From contig JBBRDB010000092.1 in assembly GCA_038204345.1 (NCBI GenBank), positions 1 to 9,530 of the forward strand: a stretch of 9,530 nt of DNA, given 5' to 3'. Below, piece by piece: positions 1 to 6,409 of the stretch. Numbering within the stretch: position 1 is the first letter of the stretch; each line of letters starts with the position of its first letter. A model generated the notes under the pieces. It saw nothing but the letters and a program-made list of their open reading frames with translations, was not told the DNA's origin and searched no databases. Source of the DNA: JAHJSA01 sp038204345. GTDB lineage: Bacteria; Actinomycetota; Thermoleophilia; RBG-16-64-13. Made by a program: the position numbers and the translations under genes.

Positions 1-408
1 ACGGCCGCCCGCGAAGGGGCGGGGGCGCGGTCAACGGGCAACGCGCGCCGGGGCGGCTACCGGGTGTCGCCCGGGGTCTCTCCGTCGAACTTGATCCTGA
101 CCCAAGGTGAGGGCACGTTGGATGAACTCCTGGCGAGGGCGGGCGGAGGCGTGTACATCGTCGGCATCACCGGCCTGCACTCCGGGGCCAACCCGGTGAC
201 GGGCGAGTTCTCTGTGGGAGCGTATGGACACATGATCGAAGCTGGAGCCATCGGCTCCCCGGTGCGTGAGATCACGATAGCGTCCGATCTGGTATCGCTC
301 TTGACCAACGTGTCGGATTCGGCGGCTGACGCTCGTTGGATTCCGTTCCACGGGAGCGTACTCACTCCCTCGCTTACGATCTCCGACGTGACGGTGGCCG
401 GTTCGTGA
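1..408 (+). CDS. pmbA: TldE/PmbA-family peptidase subunit, C-terminal part (5' truncated by window)
   Basis: The frame is open from the first base and ends at TGA 406-408, giving the last 135 residues of a protein usually about 430-480 residues long. Visible family features are STGNARRGGY near the left edge, then ITGLHSGANPVTGEFSVGA at about residues 57-74 and PVREITIASDL at about 87-97. The last two are hallmarks of the PmbA/TldE C-terminal domain; TldD itself has a different sequence here. In the family, TldE pairs with the zinc peptidase TldD to degrade or mature peptides such as microcins, in the cytoplasm. A tldD partner would be expected just upstream, outside the window. The gene ends 28 bases before pyrE on the same strand, so co-transcription is possible. 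Family assignment is firm; the TldE rather than TldD choice rests on the GLHSGANPVTGEFS motif. Confidence 0.9.
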   Translation, partial: TAAREGAGARSTGNARRGGYRVSPGVSPSNLILTQGEGTLDELLARAGGGVYIVGITGLHSGANPVTGEFSVGAYGHMIEAGAIGSPVREITIASDLVSLLTNVSDSAADARWIPFHGSVLTPSLTISDVTVAGS

Positions 409-436
409 AAAAACGCGCGGCGGGAAGGCGTGATTG

Positions 437-1033
437 ATGGACAAGGCGTCCTTAGGGAAGCTCCTGCTGGCTGTGGCCTACCTGGAGGGTGATTTCGTGC
501 TGCGTTCGGGGCGGCGGAGCCGCTACTACCTCGACAAATATCTGTTCGAGACGGAGCCGAGGGTGCTGCGGGGGATCGTCCACGAGATGGCTCTCATGCT
601 CCGGAATCGCATGGCGGCGGGAGCTGCTTACCAGAGGATCGCGGCGCCCGAGTTGGGTGCGGTCTCGCTGGGGGCAGGTGTGTCTCTGGAATCGGGGATA
701 CCATTTCTCATCGTGCGCAAGGGCGAGAAGGACTACGGCACGGCGAACGCTATAGAAGGTGCGTTCGTACAAGGGGAGCGGGTGGCCGTGCTAGAGGACA
801 TCGTGACGTCGGGGGGAGCGGCTTTGGCCGCGGTGGAAAAGTTGAGGGGCGCCGGGCTGGTGGTCGAGGACCTCTATTGCGTCGTCGATAGAGAAGAAGG
901 CGGAGCGGAAGCCGCCGCCGCCGCCGGGCTGACCCTGTATCCGCTCTTCACTTCCACCGAACTCGGGATCGGCAGTCCTACCGGTGGAGCAGTCGAGGCC
1001 CGCACCGAGCCTGCGACGGGAGCGGATGTGTAG
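437..1033 (+). CDS. pyrE: Orotate phosphoribosyltransferase
   Basis: The cytoplasmic enzyme joins orotate and PRPP to give OMP, the fifth step of de novo UMP synthesis. The 198-residue product has the family's usual length. Landmarks are the SGRRSRYYLDKYLFE segment at residues 24-38, the flexible-loop sequence VRKGEKDYGTA at 93-103 with lysines 95 and 98, the PRPP-binding loop VLEDIVTSGGA at 118-128, and the family-typical DREEGG at 151-156. ATG 437 is preferred over the in-frame TTG at 434 because GGGAAGG at 422-428 is correctly spaced from it. pmbA lies 28 bases upstream. The next gene is HU, not pyrF, so the two final UMP-synthesis genes are near each other but separated. The C-terminus is rich in Gly, Thr and Glu and looks unstructured. 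No PyrR-type leader is visible in the short upstream gap. Confidence 0.94.
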   Translation: MDKASLGKLLLAVAYLEGDFVLRSGRRSRYYLDKYLFETEPRVLRGIVHEMALMLRNRMAAGAAYQRIAAPELGAVSLGAGVSLESGIPFLIVRKGEKDYGTANAIEGAFVQGERVAVLEDIVTSGGAALAAVEKLRGAGLVVEDLYCVVDREEGGAEAAAAAGLTLYPLFTSTELGIGSPTGGAVEARTEPATGADV

Positions 1034-1046
1034 AAAAGGTCGCATG

Positions 1047-1063
1047 AGCCCTTGTATTGGGCT
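1047..1063 (+). terminator. Weak hairpin after pyrE
   Basis: AGCCC (1047-1051) and GGGCT (1059-1063) form a five-base stem with a seven-base loop, followed by ATTCTT. It lies 14 bases after the pyrE stop and could be a weak terminator. The stem is short and there is no true T run, so it may be chance. Confidence 0.22.
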
Positions 1064-1067
1064 ATTC

Positions 1068-1096
1068 TTGTGACTCATAGGCGGTTTTGGTAAGGT
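1068..1096 (+). promoter_or_regulatory. Candidate promoter for the HU gene
   Basis: TTGTGA at 1068-1073 and TAAGGT at 1091-1096 are separated by 17 bases, the standard sigma70-type spacing. Transcription would begin near 1103, leaving a leader of about 27 bases before the GTG start at 1130. The -35 box matches four of six consensus bases and the -10 box is imperfect. An HU gene with its own ribosome site and terminator would be expected to have a promoter here. Confidence 0.38.
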
Positions 1097-1129
1097 TGCG
1101 CTGGATTGAAAAACCCAAGGGAGGCTACG

Positions 1130-1402
1130 GTGACAAAGTCTGATTTCGTAGAGAAACTCGCGGCGAAGGCTGACTTGAGCAAGAAGGATGCTGCGGCGGC
1201 GCTGGACGCATTCGTAGAAGTCGTGACTGAGGCTCTGGCGGCCGGCGAGTCCGTCCAGTTCACCGGTTTCGGCAAGTTCTACGTGCAGCAGCGCGAAGCG
1301 CGCGAAGGCATCAACCCGCAGACGAAAGCCAAGATCCAGATCGCAGCTACCACGGTGCCCAAGTTCAGCGCAGGCACCGCTCTCAAGAACTCGGTCCGCT
1401 AG
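1130..1402 (+). CDS. hup: HU-family histone-like DNA-binding protein
   Basis: HU proteins are small dimers that bend and compact DNA in the nucleoid and assist replication and recombination. The 90-residue product has the standard length. Its N-terminal helices (MTKSDFVEKLAAKADLSKKD) lead into the family signature around GFGKFYVQQREAREGINPQT at residues 46-65, which includes the start of the DNA-binding arm. The end (TVPKFSAGTALKNSVR) matches the closing helix. The GTG start at 1130 is chosen because AAGGGAGG at 1117-1124 sits five bases before it; an in-frame ATG at 1106 would place that ribosome site inside the gene and add eight untypical residues. The gene lies between pyrE and pyrF, is preceded by a possible promoter and followed by a strong terminator, so it looks like an independent, probably highly expressed unit. 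Confidence 0.95.
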   Translation: MTKSDFVEKLAAKADLSKKDAAAALDAFVEVVTEALAAGESVQFTGFGKFYVQQREAREGINPQTKAKIQIAATTVPKFSAGTALKNSVR

Positions 1403-1425
1403 TCTCATTCTCCCTTGCGTTGTCC

Positions 1426-1452
1426 AGGGCCGCCCAAGCTGGGCGGCCCTTT
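1426..1452 (+). terminator. Intrinsic terminator after HU
   Basis: AGGGCCGCCC (1426-1435) and GGGCGGCCCT (1441-1450) form a perfect ten-base stem with the five-base loop AAGCT, followed by TT. It lies 23 bases after the HU stop and separates HU from pyrF. The T run is short, as is common in high-GC genomes, but the stem is very stable. Confidence 0.85.
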
Positions 1453-1495
1453 CGATTGTCTGTGCGTTCTCATCGCATGTGCCGTCGCAATCGAA
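1451..1495 (+). repeat. Inverted repeat in the pyrF leader region
   Basis: TTCGATTG (1451-1458) and CAATCGAA (1488-1495) are perfect reverse complements, 29 bases apart. Between them, TGTGCG and CGCATG can pair over six bases with two G-T pairs around a seven-base loop. The structure sits between the HU terminator and the pyrF ribosome site. It could be an RNA leader hairpin or a spaced operator; neither is proven. I could not identify a convincing pyrF promoter in this gap. Confidence 0.45.
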
Positions 1496-1519
1496 CCACT
1501 ATCTCTGACCTGAGGACCC

Positions 1520-2419
1520 ATGGAGAACTTCGCCGACCGTCTCCTTGACACCGTCGAGGCCCGGCGCTCCCACGTGGTGGTGGGCCTGGACCCCGACTAC
1601 TCACTGTTCCCGCCCGAACTTCGCACACTCTCGCCGGACGAGGCGACCGATCCGACTGCACTGGTGGAGTGTTTCGAGGCATTTCTCCTTGGCATCTTAG
1701 AGGCGGTGGTGGGGGTCGCCGTGGCGGTCAAGCCGCAACTCGCCTACTTCGAGGCCCTGGGTTCGTCAGGATATCGACTCTACGAGAAGGTGGTCGCTGA
1801 GGCGCGGGATCGGGGGTTGCTGGTGATCGCTGATGCCAAGCGCGGCGACATCGGGAGTACTGCCGAAGCGTACGCCCATGCGCACTTGGACGTGGCCGGC
1901 GCTGACGCTGTCACCGTTAACCCATGGTTCGGCACAGACGGCGTGGAACCGTTCCTGCGCCGGGCCCAAGAACAAGGGCGGGGCCTGTTCGTATTGGTCA
2001 AGACCTCGAACCCGGGGTCCGCCGAGATCCAGGACCTTGCTCTGGGCGACGGGGCTCCGGTGTACGAACACGTGGCTCGACTGGTAGACACCTGGGGTGA
2101 GGGCGCCGTGGGCGAACGCGGATACTCCTCGGTGGGGGCGGTGGTGGGAGCCACTCACCCGGCGCAGGCCGCGGCGCTGCGCGCGGCGCACCCCGTGACG
2201 CCCTTCTTGGTTCCGGGGTACGGCGCGCAAGGCGCATCCGCCGCGCAGCTGTCCGGAGTCTTCGACGTCGGCGGCACAGGAGCCGTGGTGAACTCCTCCC
2301 GCGCGATCCTCTATGCCTATCGATCTCGGGGGGGTGATTGGCGGGCGGCCGCACGCGATGAAGCCGAAGACATGCGGCGGGCGCTCTGGGCCGTAGCCCA
2401 CGGGGGCAGAGAGGCGTGA
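1520..2419 (+). CDS. pyrF: Orotidine 5'-phosphate decarboxylase, class 2 (mycobacterial type)
   Basis: The cytoplasmic enzyme decarboxylates OMP to UMP, the last step of the de novo pyrimidine pathway. The 299-residue length and layout fit the longer class-2 family found in mycobacteria and others, rather than the roughly 230-residue class 1. The active site is visible as DAKRGDIGSTAEAY at residues 105-118, with Lys107 and Asp110 expected to be catalytic. VVGLDPD at 20-26 and AVKPQLAYFE at 69-78 supply further substrate contacts. VNPWFG at 133-138, VPGYGAQG at 231-238 and NSSRAILYA at 258-266 form the phosphate-binding end. ATG 1520 has TGAGGA just upstream at 1511-1516. The stop overlaps the next start (GTGA), so the LysM gene is probably translationally coupled. 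pyrE lies just upstream beyond HU. Confidence 0.95.
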   Translation: MENFADRLLDTVEARRSHVVVGLDPDYSLFPPELRTLSPDEATDPTALVECFEAFLLGILEAVVGVAVAVKPQLAYFEALGSSGYRLYEKVVAEARDRGLLVIADAKRGDIGSTAEAYAHAHLDVAGADAVTVNPWFGTDGVEPFLRRAQEQGRGLFVLVKTSNPGSAEIQDLALGDGAPVYEHVARLVDTWGEGAVGERGYSSVGAVVGATHPAQAAALRAAHPVTPFLVPGYGAQGASAAQLSGVFDVGGTGAVVNSSRAILYAYRSRGGDWRAAARDEAEDMRRALWAVAHGGREA

Positions 2420-2922
2420 GTCGGGCCGTGGGCCGTGTCCTGGCGCCCTTCCTGGCCCTGGGCTTAGTAGTGCTGGTGGTGTCTCTCTTGGGCGGCAGTG
2501 ATATGGTGACGGGCAGGGTTCGTCCCGAAGCTGGCGCGGCACCCGCGACCACCCGCACCACGACCATCTTCCTCTCTCAGCCGAGTGCCGGCTCCAAAGA
2601 CGCGGGTACCGGGGGCGCGTCCTCTGCGACGACATCGACGTCCACTGAAGGGACCGTCGGCGGGTCGGACACGAGTGCCGCTCCGTCGGGATCCACCGGG
2701 TCGCAGCCCGGGTCAACGGAAACAGACGCTACCGCGGGCGATGCCGGCTCAGCCACCGGTTCCGACGAGGAGGGATCTACGTACACGGTGGTCGCGGGTG
2801 ACACTCCCTACTCGATAGCCCAGGCCTTCGGGGTATCCACGCAAGACCTCATGGACTTGAACGGCATCGACGACCCCTACGACCTGCGCATCGGCACGGT
2901 GCTGCGTATCCCCGGCAAATGA
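2416..2922 (+). CDS. Membrane-anchored LysM-domain protein
   Basis: The 168-residue product has three parts. Residues 8-26 are strongly hydrophobic after a short basic start, forming a signal anchor or uncleaved signal. Residues 40-121 are a low-complexity linker rich in Ser, Thr, Gly and Ala. Residues 123-166 form one LysM domain (YTVVAGDTPYSIAQAFGVS, then LMDLNGIDD and a closing VLRIPGK). LysM binds N-acetylglucosamine in peptidoglycan, so the protein is probably outside the membrane, tethered at its N-terminus and reaching the wall through the linker. No catalytic domain is present. Its GTG start overlaps the pyrF stop by four bases, which argues for co-expression with pyrF although no functional link is obvious. 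The stop lies 29 bases from the end of the convergent gene, with no clear terminator between. Confidence 0.88.
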   Translation: MSRAVGRVLAPFLALGLVVLVVSLLGGSDMVTGRVRPEAGAAPATTRTTTIFLSQPSAGSKDAGTGGASSATTSTSTEGTVGGSDTSAAPSGSTGSQPGSTETDATAGDAGSATGSDEEGSTYTVVAGDTPYSIAQAFGVSTQDLMDLNGIDDPYDLRIGTVLRIPGK

Positions 2923-2951
2923 CCGCCGATCAAGGGCCGTAGCCACGACGT

Positions 2952-3287
2952 CTACTCGGCTGGAGCTTCCCCCGCTCGGGCGGCTGCAGCTTTCTTCACG
3001 GCCTTGACTGCGAACAATCCCAGGGTGAGCGCGGGGTTGCCGAGAAAGCTCACGTGACACGCGCCGAGGTCGAGGTGGCGTCGCCGGACGGAGCGCAGCA
3101 GACGGGGCTGCGCGTCCATCGAAATGATCCACTCGCCACCCGGGGCGCGGGTGCCCAGCCACAGAAAGACCCTGGTGGGCCGGATCTCGGCGCCACCGAG
3201 ACGGCCCGCCGTGACCGTGAGCGCACGCTCGTGCTGGCGCACGACTATCTCGTCGACCCGGTAGCGTTCGGGGAGCCTTCGGGCCAT
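2952..3287 (-). CDS. Small basic protein of unknown function
   Basis: I do not recognise this gene. The 111-residue product is rich in arginine and predicted to be mostly beta strand followed by a hydrophobic, Ala/Lys-rich helix (FLGNPALTLGLFAVKAVKK) near the C-terminus. A central stretch VFLWLGTRAPGGEWIISMDAQPR is the most distinctive segment. The start is a choice: GTG at 3293 overlaps the upstream stop as GTGA, but AAGGA at 3299-3295 is only one base from it and seven bases from ATG 3287, so ATG 3287 is the likelier start. The gene follows a membrane-protein gene on the same strand and is almost certainly co-transcribed with it, so a role at the membrane is possible but is only inference. 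It converges on the LysM gene. Confidence 0.68.
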   Translation of the reverse strand: MARRLPERYRVDEIVVRQHERALTVTAGRLGGAEIRPTRVFLWLGTRAPGGEWIISMDAQPRLLRSVRRRHLDLGACHVSFLGNPALTLGLFAVKAVKKAAAARAGEAPAE

Positions 3288-3289
3288 CG

Positions 3290-4027
3290 TCACTTCCTTC
3301 GCAGGTGATCGTAGGTGAAGATCAGCACCACATCCAAGGCAAGTGTGATGAGCGCTTCTATGAGCAACTGGCTGATCACGAACAGGGGAAATACCCCGTC
3401 GGCCCCTTGGTAGTAGCGGTCGAACAGGGCGAACGATCCCGACCAGAGCAGGAGGGCGACAAGGTAGATAGGGATAACGACCATCCAGCCGCGGCGCAGC
3501 AACTGCACGCTGCGCTTGGCCGCCGCCAGAGGCGAGAGTTTCTCGAACACGAGGGCGTAGTCCCCGAAAACCAGGAGAACCGCGATCGGCAGCACCAGAA
3601 GGGCGAGGATCTGCCCGGCGGCCGAGTCCTGCGCCACCGAACTCGGCACCAGATAGAAGATGGCGTACGTGATGGCGTAGAAACCTGTGAGCCGTGCGAG
3701 TTCACGGCGGGTGTCGGGCGAACGCGGGTACGAGGGGCCGGCGATCGCCCGGAAGTAGGGGGCCCGCACGGCCGCCGCCAGAAGGCAGACGGCGGCCGCC
3801 GCCACGAGGGCCACGAGGATGTGGCCCGGCTTGTTCGTAACGTCCTTTACGTGCTCCTGCAGGAACGTCCAGCGGGTGAAATTGGCCGCTGCGAACTCTG
3901 AGAAGCCCAGGCGTCCCCCGATAGATGCGTAGACCGCCAGGAAGGCGACAGCGTTGACCACCCCCAGCACCAAGGGGTAGACGAAGAGCAGTTGCTTGTG
4001 CGTGAGTCGTGCCCACGCGCTGCGCAA
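3290..4027 (-). CDS. Six-helix integral membrane protein of unknown function
   Basis: The 245-residue product has about six hydrophobic segments: residues 13-33, 69-89, 112-131, 138-160, 181-202 and 211-238. The segment FGDYALVFEKLSPLAAAKRS at 154-173 resembles the short amphipathic repeat seen in several uncharacterised bacterial membrane families related to the glycerophosphodiesterase membrane domain, but that is a weak resemblance and gives no function. TTG 4027 is the first usual start codon, yet a full GGAGGT at 4051-4046 lies 19 bases away, too far. The same ribosome site is seven bases from in-frame ATC (4039-4037) and ten from ATT (4036-4034); starting there adds four residues and gives a plausible MIQALRSAW N-terminus. 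An extended -10 promoter precedes it. The gene overlaps the next minus-strand frame by four bases at most. Confidence 0.78.
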   Translation of the reverse strand: MRSAWARLTHKQLLFVYPLVLGVVNAVAFLAVYASIGGRLGFSEFAAANFTRWTFLQEHVKDVTNKPGHILVALVAAAAVCLLAAAVRAPYFRAIAGPSYPRSPDTRRELARLTGFYAITYAIFYLVPSSVAQDSAAGQILALLVLPIAVLLVFGDYALVFEKLSPLAAAKRSVQLLRRGWMVVIPIYLVALLLWSGSFALFDRYYQGADGVFPLFVISQLLIEALITLALDVVLIFTYDHLRRK

Positions 4028-4045
4028 GGCCTGAATGATCGCACG

Positions 4046-4051
4046 ACCTCC
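4046..4051 (-). promoter_or_regulatory. Strong ribosome binding site with no usual start codon at normal distance
   Basis: On the minus strand GGAGGT reads from 4051 to 4046. The only in-frame codons at normal spacing are ATC (seven bases after GGAGG) and ATT (ten bases). The first in-frame ATG/GTG/TTG-class codon is TTG, 19 bases away. This site argues that the membrane-protein gene starts at 4039 or 4036. Confidence 0.6.
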
Positions 4052-4080
4052 GTGGCTGTTCTTTGGGTGCCTGCGGTCGC

Positions 4081-4090
4081 GAGTATAGCA
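4081..4090 (-). promoter_or_regulatory. Extended -10 promoter for the minus-strand membrane-protein pair
   Basis: Minus-strand TGCTATACTC (4090-4081) contains a TGn extended -10 element followed by TATACT. No good -35 box is present at 16-18 bases, as expected for this promoter type. Transcription would start near 4075, giving a leader of about 35 bases that contains the GGAGGT ribosome site. Confidence 0.6.
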
Positions 4091-4166
4091 CCGGGGGTCA
4101 GCGTCTCATCGCAGCCCGCAGACGGGCGCGGGGGTCCCGGCGCTGCGGGGCGGGAAAGGGCCTCCA

Positions 4167-4176
4167 TGCTATACTC
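4167..4176 (+). promoter_or_regulatory. Extended -10 promoter for the dacA-kinase-guaA-rsfS unit
   Basis: TGCTATACTC is the same 10-mer as the divergent promoter 77 bases to the left, in opposite orientation. The -10 hexamer is TATACT at 4170-4175. Transcription is expected within about 6-8 bases, at or beside ATG 4183, so the first message is leaderless or has a leader of only about 15 bases to ATG 4198. Confidence 0.62.
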
Positions 4177-4182
4177 CGGGCC

Positions 4183-5454
4183 ATGGATCGGAGAACTATG
4201 CGCCGAGTGGGAGCCGTCCTACTTCTGCTTTTCTGGCTCCTCGCAGGCGGGTCCGTATTCCCTGGGATCTTTGGGGCTGGCGAGGCCGTCTCTGCCACGC
4301 CCGCGGCGGTGCCGGCGGAGCGGCAGGTATCGACGGAAGTCCTGCCTCCGCCCGCGGGCCAAGACCAGTCAGCTGCTTCGGACCAAGCGCCTGGGGTACG
4401 GGGCAAGTCGGTCATCCTGGTCAACATGGACGACGGCCGTGTCATCTATGAGAACAACGCCGACGAGCGGCGCTCGATTGCCTCCACCACCAAGATCATG
4501 ACCGGCATCTTGGCGCTCGAAATGCTCCCTCTCGACAAGATGGTCAAGGCGTCGGTAAAGGCGACCGAGGCGGGAGAATCCGAGATCTGGCTGGAACCAG
4601 GTGAGGAACTCTCGGTAGAGGACCTCATGAAGGCGCTGCTTGTACGGAGCGCGAACGATGCTGCCGTAGACTTGGCTGAGGCCGCCTCCGGAAGTCTCGA
4701 GGCCTTCATCGACGCTATGAACGCCAAGGCCGCGGAACTTGGACTCACCAACACGCATTTCGCTAATCCGCACGGGCTCGAGGCCAAGGAGCACTACTCC
4801 TCCGCGCGCGATCTGGCCACGATGGCTCGATACGCCATGCAGAACGAGGAGTTCCGCAAGCTGGTTGCCACGCCGAAGGTCACGATCCCGTGGCCGGGGC
4901 GACCCTACGACCGTGTCCTCGAGAACCGCAACTCCCTGGTGGGTTCGGTGTCGTTCATCACCGGGGTGAAGTCGGGCTACACGGCCAAAGCCGGGTACTG
5001 TTTGGTCGGATCGGGTGCGCGGGACGGGGTGTCGTTGGTGAGTGTCATCCTGGGCGATGACACCAAGGATGCCGTCAACAACGATACCGTGAGCCTCCTA
5101 GATTACGGGTTCGCAAAGTTCCGGCAGGTGCCGCTCATGGACGAGGGAGTCTCGGTCGCCGAGATGGACGTGCCCTACCACTTCGGGGAGAAGGTGGTTC
5201 TGAAGACCGACCGCAAACTCGTGCGCACCCTGTACGCCGCGGATGCTATCACCAAGACGGTGGCGGTCCAGGAACGACTCGTGCTCCCCGTGCACGAAGG
5301 GCAGGTGCTGGGCAGGGTCACCTTCGAGGCCGGGGGGTCGGTGGCCGGCGAGGTCGAGCTCGTGGCCGACAGGTCCATCGACGAGCCCACCCTACAGGTC
5401 AAGTTGAAGTACATATGGGACCGGATGATCAATTGGCTGGGGAAGGCTGTGTGA
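4183..5454 (+). CDS. dacA: Serine-type D-Ala-D-Ala carboxypeptidase (penicillin-binding protein 5 type, family S11)
   Basis: The enzyme removes the terminal D-alanine from peptidoglycan stem peptides outside the membrane, limiting cross-linking. The 423-residue product has a signal peptide (MDRRTMRR, hydrophobic 11-20, likely cleavage after VSA at 36-38). The three active-site motifs are present: S101-T-T-K104, S156-A-N158 and K263-S-G265. The last is KSG where KTG is more usual, an accepted variant. Residues from about 300 to 400 match the PBP5 C-terminal beta domain, and the final LKYIWDRMINWLGKAV looks like the amphipathic membrane anchor. ATG 4183 falls where transcription should start, suggesting leaderless translation. 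ATG 4198 is the alternative, with GGAG at 4190-4193 four bases upstream; both keep a signal peptide. It is first in a four-gene unit, with the kinase gene seven bases after it. Confidence 0.93.
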   Translation: MDRRTMRRVGAVLLLLFWLLAGGSVFPGIFGAGEAVSATPAAVPAERQVSTEVLPPPAGQDQSAASDQAPGVRGKSVILVNMDDGRVIYENNADERRSIASTTKIMTGILALEMLPLDKMVKASVKATEAGESEIWLEPGEELSVEDLMKALLVRSANDAAVDLAEAASGSLEAFIDAMNAKAAELGLTNTHFANPHGLEAKEHYSSARDLATMARYAMQNEEFRKLVATPKVTIPWPGRPYDRVLENRNSLVGSVSFITGVKSGYTAKAGYCLVGSGARDGVSLVSVILGDDTKDAVNNDTVSLLDYGFAKFRQVPLMDEGVSVAEMDVPYHFGEKVVLKTDRKLVRTLYAADAITKTVAVQERLVLPVHEGQVLGRVTFEAGGSVAGEVELVADRSIDEPTLQVKLKYIWDRMINWLGKAV

Positions 5455-5461
5455 GCTTCAG

Positions 5462-6409
5462 ATGATCCTCACCGTGACTCTCAACGCTGCCGTCGATCGG
5501 ACACTTGCGGTGCCGAATTTCCAGGTGGGTTTTCGCCACCGAGCTTCCGAGACGATAACCCTGCCGGGCGGCAAGGGCATCAACATCGCCCGGGTGGTCA
5601 AGACGCTCGGTCAGCCGGTCATCGCCACCGGCTTCGCCGGAGGACGCACAGGTGACCGCATCATCGCCGATCTGAACCGGGAGGGCATCCTTTCCGACTT
5701 CGTGCGCATCGAGGGCGTCTCCCGCACGTCGACCGCCGTGCTCGATCCCACTACCAACGAGACCACGGAGATCAATGAGTACGGGCCCGAGATCTCTGCC
5801 GGGGAACTCGAACTCATGTTGGAGAAGATCGACTACCTGATGAAGGCCGCCGATCTTGTGGTGATCGCCGGAAGCCTTCCGCGTGGGCTCCCGATGTCGT
5901 TCTATGACGACCTCATCCCCCGCGTACGTGCCGGCGGCGTCCCGGTGCTGTTCGACACGTGGGGCGAGCCGCTCCGGTTCGGCATCAAGGCGGGGCCGAG
6001 CGTCGTGTTCCCGAATCGCGTCGAGGCGGAAATGGTAGTGGGGTACGAGTTCAGCAGCAACGGGGATTTCATACGAGCGGCTGCCCAACTGCGGGAGTTG
6101 GGCGCCCAGTCGGCGGTCATCAAGACCAGGATGGGGTGCGTGGCGCAGATCAAGTACAACGGCGATGTGCACACGCTCATGGGCAAGGCTCCCAAGGTCG
6201 AGGCTGTCTCCACCGTGGGATCGGGAGACTCTATCGTGGGGGGCTACGCGAGCCGACTGCTCGAAGGGGCTCCCCCCGAGGAGTGCCTCAGGTTCGGGCT
6301 GGCCTGTGCCGCGGCCAACGCCCTGCGACCCGGGGCCGGCGTTCTCGATCCCCGGGACGCCGAGCAGCTCACTTCCGGCGTGCAGATGGAGGAAGTGACC
6401 ACGGTATGA
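5462..6409 (+). CDS. PfkB-family sugar-phosphate kinase (1-phosphofructokinase / tagatose-6-phosphate kinase type)
   Basis: The 315-residue cytoplasmic kinase fits the FruK/LacC branch of the ribokinase superfamily, which phosphorylates a sugar monophosphate to a bisphosphate using ATP. TLNAAVDR at residues 6-13 corresponds to the TLNPAxD start of this branch. The first PfkB signature is GGKGINIARVVKTLG at 36-50. FPNRVEAE at 183-190 is the conserved PN..E region. The nucleotide and anion-hole motif VGSGDS at 252-257 carries the predicted catalytic base Asp256. No fructose transporter, PTS gene or aldolase is nearby, so the substrate (fructose-1-phosphate, tagatose-6-phosphate or another) cannot be decided. 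The start follows the dacA stop by seven bases, and the end overlaps guaA as ATGA, so it is co-translated with GMP synthase. Its ribosome site is poor, suggesting coupling to dacA. Confidence 0.88.
   Translation: MILTVTLNAAVDRTLAVPNFQVGFRHRASETITLPGGKGINIARVVKTLGQPVIATGFAGGRTGDRIIADLNREGILSDFVRIEGVSRTSTAVLDPTTNETTEINEYGPEISAGELELMLEKIDYLMKAADLVVIAGSLPRGLPMSFYDDLIPRVRAGGVPVLFDTWGEPLRFGIKAGPSVVFPNRVEAEMVVGYEFSSNGDFIRAAAQLRELGAQSAVIKTRMGCVAQIKYNGDVHTLMGKAPKVEAVSTVGSGDSIVGGYASRLLEGAPPEECLRFGLACAAANALRPGAGVLDPRDAEQLTSGVQMEEVTTV

Noticed and set aside
409..436. PyrR-type leader or other riboswitch before pyrE
   Set aside because: The 28-base gap is too short and shows only a ribosome binding site.
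1500..1505. TATCTC as a -10 box for pyrF
   Set aside because: No matching -35 box, and a start near 1512 would cut off the ribosome site.
3305..3901. Plus-strand frame opposite the membrane protein
   Set aside because: Gln/Arg/Gly-rich antisense of hydrophobic codons, a typical shadow; the minus strand gives coherent membrane helices.
4063..4182. In-frame extension of dacA to an earlier start codon
   Set aside because: It would run through both divergent promoters and put an Arg-rich stretch before the signal peptide.
5959..6405. Upstream in-frame extension of guaA
   Set aside because: It overlaps the kinase gene fully, is Arg/Gly-rich shadow sequence, and the GMP synthase N-terminus begins just after ATG 6406.
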